From: CAYSIX01 sp964431205
Lineage (GTDB): Bacteria; Planctomycetota; Phycisphaerae; Phycisphaerales; Phycisphaeraceae
Length of the DNA stretch: 11,327 nt
Reading direction: 5' to 3'
Assembly (NCBI GenBank): GCA_964431205.1
Contig: CAYSIX010000132.1
Coordinates: 1 to 11,327, forward strand
Position numbers and translations under genes: made by a program. Shown one piece after another: positions 5,866-11,327 of the stretch. Numbering within the stretch: the stretch's first letter is position 1; the number at the start of each line of letters is the position of its first letter. Below the pieces are notes generated by a model, which had not been told where the DNA came from, ran no database searches, and saw nothing but the letters and a program-made list of their open reading frames with translations.

Positions 5866-5911
5866 GCCGCGGCCGAGCGCCCGCCACCACGCCGCTCGGC
5901 GGGTCCGCGGC
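5866..5911 (+). terminator. Long GC hairpin directly after the TSCPD stop codon
   Basis: GCCGCGGCCGAGCG (5866-5879) pairs with CGCTCGG (5893-5899) and CCGCGGC (5905-5911). This gives 14 base pairs in two blocks, with a 5-base bulge on the right arm and a 13-base loop. It begins at the base after the stop. There is no T-tract, so termination would be factor-dependent or the hairpin protects the mRNA end. Confidence 0.45.
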
Positions 5912-5939
5912 GTGGGTTCGTCCGTCGGGCCCATTTATA

Positions 5940-5956
5940 CGAAATCGGGAATTTCG
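5940..5956. promoter_or_regulatory. 17-bp palindrome upstream of the PEP-CTERM gene promoter
   Basis: CGAAATCGGGAATTTCG has perfect 6-bp arms around 5 bases and stands in an AT-rich patch just before a candidate -35 (5960). The position suits an activator or repressor site. No specific regulator can be named. Confidence 0.35.
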
Positions 5957-5959
5957 CTA

Positions 5960-5988
5960 TTGACTATGAGCCGGTGTGGCGTTAAGGT
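5960..5988 (+). promoter_or_regulatory. Candidate sigma70-type promoter of the secreted protein gene
   Basis: TTGACT (5960-5965) and TAAGGT (5983-5988) are 17 bases apart. The -35 matches 5/6 positions; the -10 keeps only T, A and the final T. It would give a leader of about 130 nt, in which I recognise no riboswitch. The remaining bases of this 258-bp spacer, up to the ribosome-binding site AAAGGAG at 6107-6113, show nothing else. Confidence 0.4.
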
Positions 5989-6123
5989 CGCGGTGGTACT
6001 GGGATCGCGGGCTACACACTTCGTCCTCGTCCTGAGTAGCGGCCAAGGGGGGCGTCTCTCCCTGTCTGCGTTCGGGGGCGGTTGAGTCCTTGGGGACATC
6101 CACTCGAAAGGAGAAGGGAAGCG

Positions 6124-6951
6124 ATGAAGACACTGAACACAGCTATGGCGTGTGTCGCGCTGGTGCTGGCTGGCGCGGGGACGCTGAGCGCGGACACGAT
6201 CGTTCGATCGTTTGACGATTCCTTTGTCGCCAACGGCCAATGGTTCAAGAGCGACATCCGACAGGACGGTACTGCCTCGACGGTCGACCTCACCGGAGCG
6301 GGTGGGGATCTCGAGAACAATCAACCCCTGCCCATCGGAGCCGCTCTGCTGACAACCGGTTTTGACGATGGTGACAAGGCGGAAGTTGCTGTCGCTAACG
6401 AGTTCGGCACCATCTCCAGCATTCTTGACAACATCGAGCTCGCTTACTCCTATCACAAGGCCAACGTTCCCGGAGGCAATGCGTTCGCCGCGCCCTCGCT
6501 CAAGCTCGCGGTTTTCGGATCCCATCCCGATGACGGCTTCGTCACCCTGATCTATGAGCCTACCTGGAACCAGCCCGGCAACGAGGGCAGCAGCACCGCC
6601 GTGCCCACCGACCAGTGGACCGATGTCAGCATCGACGCCGACACCGGCCTGTTCTGGCAGACCGGAGGCTTCGGTCAAAGCAACTCGTTTGGCGGCCCGC
6701 CCCTGAAAACCCTGAGCGATTGGTCCACCACCTTTGATTCGCAATTCCTCGATGCGGAACTGGTCGCGATCAGCATGGGGGTGGGAACATTTAATCAGGG
6801 CCAGGAGGGCTACTTTGATGACGTTCAGATCGCCGGCACCGACGCCGACGCCAAGTACAACTTCGAGCCGATCCCCACGCCGACGGCGGCGCTGGCGGGC
6901 CTGGGTCTGCTCGGCGGAATGGCGCTGCGGCGGCGTCGCCTCGTGGCCTGA
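6124..6951 (+). CDS. Secreted protein with PEP-CTERM-like sorting tail
   Basis: This is a 275-residue exported protein of unknown function. A Sec signal peptide covers residues 1-23 (hydrophobic CVALVLAGAG, likely cleavage after LSA). The mature part is acidic, Gly/Asn/Asp-rich and probably all beta; the GYFDDVQIAG near its end is the kind of final strand seen in jelly-roll, carbohydrate-binding-like modules, though no specific family is certain. The C-terminus has the tripartite sorting-signal plan: a short motif P251-T-P253 (in place of Pro-Glu-Pro), a hydrophobic helix AALAGLGLLGGMAL, and RRRR (269-272). Such tails are recognised by exosortase/archaeosortase-type enzymes in other bacteria. 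The ATG at 6124 is chosen because it opens the signal peptide and AAAGGAG lies 10 bases upstream; an upstream in-frame start at 6082 would bury it. It is a single-gene unit. Its codon usage looks less GC-extreme than its neighbours. Confidence 0.85.
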   Translation: MKTLNTAMACVALVLAGAGTLSADTIVRSFDDSFVANGQWFKSDIRQDGTASTVDLTGAGGDLENNQPLPIGAALLTTGFDDGDKAEVAVANEFGTISSILDNIELAYSYHKANVPGGNAFAAPSLKLAVFGSHPDDGFVTLIYEPTWNQPGNEGSSTAVPTDQWTDVSIDADTGLFWQTGGFGQSNSFGGPPLKTLSDWSTTFDSQFLDAELVAISMGVGTFNQGQEGYFDDVQIAGTDADAKYNFEPIPTPTAALAGLGLLGGMALRRRRLVA

Positions 6952-6994
6952 GCACCACCCGAGGGCCAAGCGGCCTCCAGACTGATCCGATTCT

Positions 6995-7026
6995 GCCGGA
7001 CGCCCCGAGCGGGCGTCCGGCTTTTT
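6995..7026 (+). terminator. Strong intrinsic terminator after the PEP-CTERM-like gene
   Basis: GCCGGACGCCC (6995-7005) pairs perfectly with GGGCGTCCGGC (7011-7021) over a 5-base loop, giving an 11-bp GC stem followed at once by TTTTT (7022-7026). It is oriented for the plus strand and separates this gene from the converging nrfA. Confidence 0.93.
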
Positions 7027-7113
7027 CTTTGCCCCAACCCATCCATGGCCAACGCGCCACCTCACCGTGGCGCCGTCATTCAACGGTGCGACGAACGGTC
7101 GGGCGCCCGCGGG

Positions 7114-8832
7114 TCATCGGTCGGGCGTCACGCCGATCACCGGCTCGGTGGGCAACTGCCCGGTGTCCGGCGCCTCGGGCGCGCGCAGGCGCAGAGCCAG
7201 CCGTTCGGCGCGGCGGCTGTAGTCGATGGACTCGGCGAGGATCCGCGCCGACTCCTGGTCCGCGTGGAAGCCCTTGGAGTTCTCGCTGCTGATAAAGTCC
7301 AGCCGCCACATCGCCTTGCGCTGGTAGTCGAAGACCTCGGCGAGCTGCTCGTCGGTGGCGCCGGCGGCCTGGGCTTCCAGGATCGCGTCGAGCATCTGAG
7401 TCATCGCCTCGGCCGCCCGCTCCATCAGCGCCACCGTCCGGTCCTGGATCGCCCGGACCCGGTCGCGCAGCTCCTGCTCCGACACGCTGTGGCAGGTCTG
7501 GCAGGCGTTGTTGATGTTCTCCATGGGGCTGCGCACGGTGTGATGGCTCAGCTTCATGGCACCGGAGCGCTCGTAGGGCATGTGGCAGTCGGCGCAGCTC
7601 ACGCCCGCGCGGGCGTGGATCCCCTGGTTCCACAGCTCGAACTCGGGGTGCTGCGCCTTGTAGAGCGGCGCGCCGGTTTCGCCGTGATTCCAGTCGTAGA
7701 AGTCGCTTCCGTCGGGAAAGGTGTGCTCGTCCCAGTATTGCTCGACCTGCTCGATCTTCAGGCCGTGCCCCCACGGAAACGTGAGCGTGTCCTTGTTGGC
7801 GCAGTAGTACTCGACGTGGCACTGACCGCAGACGAAGGAGCGCATCTCCTGCCGGGTGGCCAGGGCGTTGGGGTCGTACGGCTCGTCACGGCTGCCGCCG
7901 CGCCACCGCTCGACGCTGGGCATCTGGTGCACCTCGGCGTCGCTGGCCGCCAGCTCGGCGATGCCGATCATGAACCCCGGCCGGGTCACGCGGATCGTCA
8001 TCGTCTCGGGGTCGTGACAGTCGATGCAACTGACCGGGTGCGCCTCGCTCATCTGGAAGTGGCCCTCGGGCAACGCCTCGGCGTCGTACCCCTCGACCGG
8101 CGGAGACGGAAAGGCCGGCTCCTCGTCCGGGTCGAGCTCCTGCGGCGGCGTGCCGTCGGGGACCCGCGTGAGCATCGCCAGCACCTCGTGATAGGGCTTG
8201 CGGCTCAGCTCCTCGAACCCGCGGATGACCGCCGGCATGTTGAACTCGGCGGCGAGCGCCTCCTCGTCCGCCGGCTCGCCCATCGCTTCCAGGCCGACCT
8301 TGCGGTACAGCACGGTGTTGGAGGCGTGGCAGTGCAGGCAAGCGCCGGCCTGGGCCCGCTCGGTGACGCGCTCGGTGACGACCTGATCGTAGAGCATGTA
8401 GGCGTGGCCGCGGGCCTCGCGGTAGTCGATGCTGAACGCGTAGCCGGCGTACAGCCGCTTGAGCCAGGGGTTCTGCTCGAGCTTGCTCTCGGGCAGGGCG
8501 CTGGACCCGCCGTAGAACTCGTCGCCGGCGGTCGCCTTGTACTGCTCGAAGTGTCGCGGCCAGTTGCGGCCCCACGGCGCCGGGTCGGTGCTGGTCTCGT
8601 CGAGGTCGACCACGCGCAGGTAGGGCGAGCGGGCGTCCTGCTTGTGCTCGAACATGGTGACCAGGGTGAAGGTCACGATCACGGTCGCCAGCGCGGTGAC
8701 GATCAGGGCGGTGCCGAGCAGCAGCACCCGCCGCGAGGTGCGCGCGGGCGGGGTCGGCGTCGGGTCGTGCGGCTGGCTCGGGGCGTCGCCTTGCGGGCCG
8801 GGGTCCGTGTGGGGGTCGCTCGGGTGGCTCAT
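7114..8832 (-). CDS. nrfA: Ammonia-forming cytochrome c nitrite reductase (NrfA)
   Basis: This 572-residue pentaheme enzyme reduces nitrite to ammonium with six electrons on the outer face of the membrane. Five haem motifs are visible at C165-x2-CH169, C269-x2-CH273, C335-x2-CH339, C413-x2-CH417 and C444-x2-CH448. The first, aligned with the catalytic CWSCK of E. coli, is CLHCH, so His replaces Lys as the proximal ligand. Active-site residues R141, Y342 and H395 and the calcium ligands E341, K392 and Q394 are kept. About 66 extra residues, rich in Pro and acids, separate the first two haems. Residues 35-60 form one membrane helix after a Pro/Asp-rich cytosolic tail, so it is probably anchored rather than cleaved. 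The C-terminal helical dimer region (about 450-548) is present. It lies 28 bp after nrfH, with no strong ribosome-binding site, suggesting coupling. Confidence 0.96.
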   Translation of the reverse strand: MSHPSDPHTDPGPQGDAPSQPHDPTPTPPARTSRRVLLLGTALIVTALATVIVTFTLVTMFEHKQDARSPYLRVVDLDETSTDPAPWGRNWPRHFEQYKATAGDEFYGGSSALPESKLEQNPWLKRLYAGYAFSIDYREARGHAYMLYDQVVTERVTERAQAGACLHCHASNTVLYRKVGLEAMGEPADEEALAAEFNMPAVIRGFEELSRKPYHEVLAMLTRVPDGTPPQELDPDEEPAFPSPPVEGYDAEALPEGHFQMSEAHPVSCIDCHDPETMTIRVTRPGFMIGIAELAASDAEVHQMPSVERWRGGSRDEPYDPNALATRQEMRSFVCGQCHVEYYCANKDTLTFPWGHGLKIEQVEQYWDEHTFPDGSDFYDWNHGETGAPLYKAQHPEFELWNQGIHARAGVSCADCHMPYERSGAMKLSHHTVRSPMENINNACQTCHSVSEQELRDRVRAIQDRTVALMERAAEAMTQMLDAILEAQAAGATDEQLAEVFDYQRKAMWRLDFISSENSKGFHADQESARILAESIDYSRRAERLALRLRAPEAPDTGQLPTEPVIGVTPDR

Positions 8833-8860
8833 GGTGGGGTCCCGATTCTCGTGAGTCAGT

Positions 8861-9388
8861 CTATCGGTGGGCGTGGCCCACGTCGCTGTGGCAGTGCACG
8901 CACATGAGCATGTCGCCGCCCGGCTCGGCGGGGAGCATGCCGTGCACGAAGTCCTGGTGACACTTCAGGCACGCGTTCTGCGTCACCGCGCGGTTGCGCG
9001 GCTTGATCTGGATCGGCTCGTGGAAGTCGCCGGTCGTGAACGCCAGCGAGTGAAAGAATCCGTTGTCCATCTTGACGATCCACTTGCCGACCGGGTGCGG
9101 GGAGAGGTGACAGTCGTTGCAGACGGCCACGTGCTTGTGGCTGGAGTTCAGCCACGAGTCGTAATGGTCCTGCATGATGTGGCAGTTGGCGCACGCCGCC
9201 GGGTCGTTCGAGAGGTACGAAGCGCCCTCACCGTAACCGAACGTGAACGCGCCGACGCCCGCGAGCATGCCGAGCATCACCGCCAGCGCCAGCGGGAGAA
9301 ACCCGATCTGCGCCAGCACCCCGCGCCGCCAGGCGGCACGACCCGTCGTCACGTGTTCTTTAGTCGCTCGGGGGCTCGAGTCGGTCAT
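8861..9388 (-). CDS. nrfH: Tetraheme quinol dehydrogenase NrfH (NapC/NirT family)
   Basis: This 175-residue membrane-anchored cytochrome c oxidises menaquinol and feeds electrons to NrfA. One transmembrane helix spans about residues 27-50. Four haem motifs follow: C66-x2-CH70, C90-x2-CH94, C140-x2-CH144 and C163-x2-CH167. The first is followed by Ile-Met (CANCHIM), and that M72 fits the methionine ligand of the quinol-site haem in NrfH structures. Short GYGEGASYLSNDP before the first haem is typical of the family. The ATG at 9388 is used; an in-frame GTG at 9400 would add four residues, and neither has a convincing Shine-Dalgarno. It sits between ccsA (123 bp upstream) and nrfA (28 bp downstream) on the same strand. 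The pair resembles the NrfHA complex of delta- and epsilon-proteobacteria rather than the NrfBCD type of E. coli. Confidence 0.95.
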   Translation of the reverse strand: MTDSSPRATKEHVTTGRAAWRRGVLAQIGFLPLALAVMLGMLAGVGAFTFGYGEGASYLSNDPAACANCHIMQDHYDSWLNSSHKHVAVCNDCHLSPHPVGKWIVKMDNGFFHSLAFTTGDFHEPIQIKPRNRAVTQNACLKCHQDFVHGMLPAEPGGDMLMCVHCHSDVGHAHR

Positions 9389-9447
9389 GCGGCGACTCAC
9401 GACGGGACGGGGCGGAAGAGACGGGCCTGACGAAGCAACAAACGCCG

Positions 9448-9477
9448 ATCGTACCTTGCGGCGGCGTGCGCGTGCAA
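9448..9477 (-). promoter_or_regulatory. Weak candidate promoter upstream of nrfH
   Basis: On the minus strand TTGCAC (9477-9472) and TACGAT (9453-9448) are 18 bases apart, in the 123-bp gap between ccsA and nrfH. The same gap has CCTTGC (9454-9459) and GCAAGG (9474-9479) as 6-bp inverted arms. It could give nrfHA its own transcript independent of ccsA. I see no clear FNR-type dyad. Confidence 0.22.
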
Positions 9478-9511
9478 GGCACGCCCGGACGTGGACGCTC
9501 GCGAATCGCGC

Positions 9512-11320
9512 TCACGATGCGGCGACGCGCAAGCTCGACCCGCCTCGCCCACCGCCGCGACGCGCCAGCGGCCCACTCCGCCACGTCTCGATCGGCAGCA
9601 GCCCCAGCGCCATCACCACGAACTGACTGACCACGAACGCCAGCAGCCAGAACACCGCCGAGTCCATGAAACCGTACGAGTGCAGCCCGACGCCGAGCAT
9701 GTTCGTCCCGAACCAGCTCCAGGCGGTGACGACGTTGCCCGCCACGGCCAGGACCATCATGCCGCGCTGCCGGATCAGCCCACCCCACCGCGCGTGGAGG
9801 ATCACGGCGTTGATCAGCACGATCAGCGCCGCGCCGTTCTCCTTCGGGTCCCAGCCCCAGAAGCGTCCCCAGGACTGGTCGGCCCAGATGCCCCCGAGCA
9901 TCGTGCCGACGAAGCTCAGCAGCAGCGCAAAGCACACCACCCCGTACACCATCCGCCCCAGCGCCGTGGCGCGATCGGGCGTGAGCAGCCGCGTGAACAC
10001 GCCCAGCAGCAGGTACGCGGCCGCCAGCGTCCCGGCCAGGAACATGGTCGAGTACCCCAGCGTGATCGTGGTCACGTGCGTGGCCAGCCAGAAGTTGCTG
10101 TCGAGCACGGCCTGCATGACCTGCATCGTGTCGCCGTCGTCCCCGAGGTGGTGCGCCACGATCAGCGTCGTGACCCCGACGGCCGCCGAGCCCAGCGCCG
10201 CCATCCCGATCGGGTGCAGCCGCTCCAGCCACACCCCCAGCAGCACCGCCGCCCATCCGACAAAGACCGCCGACGAATACAGATTCGTCACCGGCGGGCG
10301 ACCCTGCAGATACACCCGCACCACGATCGCCAGCGTGTGCACGACCAACGCCGCCCACACCAGCCCCACCGCCGACACGCGCAGCCCTTCGGCCACGCCC
10401 GGCACCCGCCCCCGCGTCTCCTGCCGCACACGCAGCAGCATCGACACGCCCAGCAGCCCGCACGCGATCGCGTACACGCTCATCGCCCCCACAAACGGCG
10501 ACACCCGGTGGAACGCGACCTCGAGGTCCGATCGACGCATCACGCCCGGCATCTGATCGCGGAGCAACGCGTCGTACTCGGCCACCGCCCGGTTGAACCC
10601 CGCCGCGTCGGCCCGCGTGTACGCGGTCATGATCGCGATGCAGTGCGCCACCGCCGGGTGCACGTCGCTCGGATCGTCCGGCCGACCGGGATGCCCTTCG
10701 GGCAACGTCAGTCCCGAATCGAGAAACGCGTCATGGAACGACTGCCATTCGCCCCGCGGCCCCAGCGGCGGGATGTGGTACGGCTCACGCATGTGCGCGT
10801 ACGACAGCAGCGTGCTGACCCCGTGGTACAGCTTGACAACCTCCCGCTGGAACGGGTCACGCCGCTTGGCGTCCAGCTCCAGCGCCGCCGCCGCCTGCTC
10901 GGTGATGCTCGGCCAGTAAGGCTCGATCGCCCCGAGGCTGATCCGACCGCCCTCGTTCGGCCGACGTTCCAGCAACGCCAGCACCCCCGGGTGATCCACA
11001 CGCACCACCGGCAGGTCACGCACGCGCTGCGGCCTCGTCATCAGCTCCAGCACAAAACGCGTCGCCCCCATCCGCCCCTGATCCGTCCTCACCGACTGAC
11101 GCCCGCCGGCCACCATCAACGCGTGACGCGCCGCGGTGTCCATCGGCTTGACCCGACCGCCCGACGTCACCGGCAGCCGCGCAAAACGGCCCAGGTCGTA
11201 CTCGCTCGACGGCGTCGGCCGCACCTGCCCGACGCACGCGATCACCAGCCCCGCGACGCCGACCGCCCACGGCAGCGCACGCCCCCACCCCGTTCCGCTG
11301 CGCTCGACATCTCCAATCAA
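9512..11320 (-). CDS. ccsA: CcsA-type cytochrome c assembly protein (System II), possibly 5'-partial
   Basis: This 602-residue polytopic membrane protein belongs to the CcsA/CcmC/CcmF haem-handling family. It carries haem out and, with CcsB/ResB, ligates it to CxxCH motifs. The periplasmic tryptophan-rich WWD motif WGRFWGWDPKENG is at 484-496. Candidate haem-ligand histidines are H328 (VVHTLAIVVR), H415 (WLATHVTT) and H547 (LHSYGF). About eight helices follow residue 275. An N-terminal helix (15-32) and a large domain (33-270) containing LPVTSGGRVKPMDTAARHAL resemble the long CcsA proteins and the C-terminal part of NrfI. The start given is TTG at 11320, but the frame stays open to the window edge, so the true start may lie outside. 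It is probably first or second in a ccsB-ccsA-nrfH-nrfA unit. Confidence 0.92.
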   Translation of the reverse strand: MIGDVERSGTGWGRALPWAVGVAGLVIACVGQVRPTPSSEYDLGRFARLPVTSGGRVKPMDTAARHALMVAGGRQSVRTDQGRMGATRFVLELMTRPQRVRDLPVVRVDHPGVLALLERRPNEGGRISLGAIEPYWPSITEQAAAALELDAKRRDPFQREVVKLYHGVSTLLSYAHMREPYHIPPLGPRGEWQSFHDAFLDSGLTLPEGHPGRPDDPSDVHPAVAHCIAIMTAYTRADAAGFNRAVAEYDALLRDQMPGVMRRSDLEVAFHRVSPFVGAMSVYAIACGLLGVSMLLRVRQETRGRVPGVAEGLRVSAVGLVWAALVVHTLAIVVRVYLQGRPPVTNLYSSAVFVGWAAVLLGVWLERLHPIGMAALGSAAVGVTTLIVAHHLGDDGDTMQVMQAVLDSNFWLATHVTTITLGYSTMFLAGTLAAAYLLLGVFTRLLTPDRATALGRMVYGVVCFALLLSFVGTMLGGIWADQSWGRFWGWDPKENGAALIVLINAVILHARWGGLIRQRGMMVLAVAGNVVTAWSWFGTNMLGVGLHSYGFMDSAVFWLLAFVVSQFVVMALGLLPIETWRSGPLARRGGGRGGSSLRVAAS

Positions 11321-11327
11321 CTCAGCC

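Noticed and set aside
4006..5934. 642-residue open frame on the minus strand
   Set aside because: It runs through mutY in another frame and is dominated by Gly, Ala and Arg. The mutY frame carries all the conserved motifs, so this is a GC-rich shadow.
5989..6106. Riboswitch (for example c-di-GMP type) in the leader of the secreted protein gene
   Set aside because: None of the conserved core sequences or a plausible multi-stem fold could be seen.
7045..8907. 620-residue open frame on the plus strand
   Set aside because: It is the antisense of nrfA. Its composition is low-complexity and the nrfA frame has five haem motifs.
9360..10463. 367-residue open frame on the minus strand overlapping ccsA
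   Set aside because: It is an out-of-frame reading of ccsA and the nrfH upstream region, composed largely of Ala, Gly and Arg.

Overview
The window is about 11.3 kb of high-GC bacterial DNA. The gene content points to the Planctomycetota, most likely a Phycisphaerae-like lineage. The pointers are a secreted protein with a PEP-CTERM-type tail, an McsA/McsB protein-arginine-kinase pair, a free-standing TSCPD protein related to class II ribonucleotide reductase, and NrfH/NrfA with a large CcsA-type cytochrome c assembly protein. This placement is inferred from protein content only; there is no rRNA or marker-gene phylogeny in the window.

Layout: bases 1-55 are an exact inverted copy of part of mutY at 4275-4329. 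Bases 91-255 look like a MITE, with 14-bp perfect (19/21 extended) terminal inverted repeats and a 10-bp target duplication, inserted just upstream of a good sigma70-type promoter. That promoter drives mcsA and mcsB (338-1902, overlapping by 4 bp, plus strand). Converging on them, on the minus strand, is a short DksA/TraR-type zinc-finger protein (2070-2366), preceded by a near-consensus sigma54-type site. Further minus-strand genes are a sigma54-dependent activator with a degenerate receiver domain (2562-4073) and mutY (4131-5333). mutY is divergent from a TSCPD protein (5428-5865). After a 258-bp spacer with a candidate promoter and palindrome comes the secreted PEP-CTERM-like protein (6124-6951), closed by a strong intrinsic terminator. 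The rest of the window is a minus-strand nitrite-ammonification block read as ccsA, nrfH, nrfA (11320 down to 7114).

How the genes work together: NrfH takes electrons from the quinol pool and passes them to the pentaheme NrfA, which reduces nitrite to ammonium. CcsA is the haem-ligation half of a System II maturation machine that would attach the nine c-type haems of this pair. McsA/McsB would phosphorylate arginines on proteins, marking them for Clp proteolysis under stress in the studied Gram-positive systems. The sigma54 activator, the DksA-like protein and a possible sigma54 site between them suggest a local regulatory link, but this is inference.

The less ordinary features are the MITE at the mcsAB promoter, the 55-bp exact inverted repeat at the window start (possibly an assembly-graph signature), the NrfA with five CxxCH motifs and a long insertion between the first two haems, the pseudo-receiver activator, the free-standing TSCPD protein, and an apparently leaderless mutY promoter. 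I found no tRNA, rRNA, CRISPR array, phage gene or transposase.
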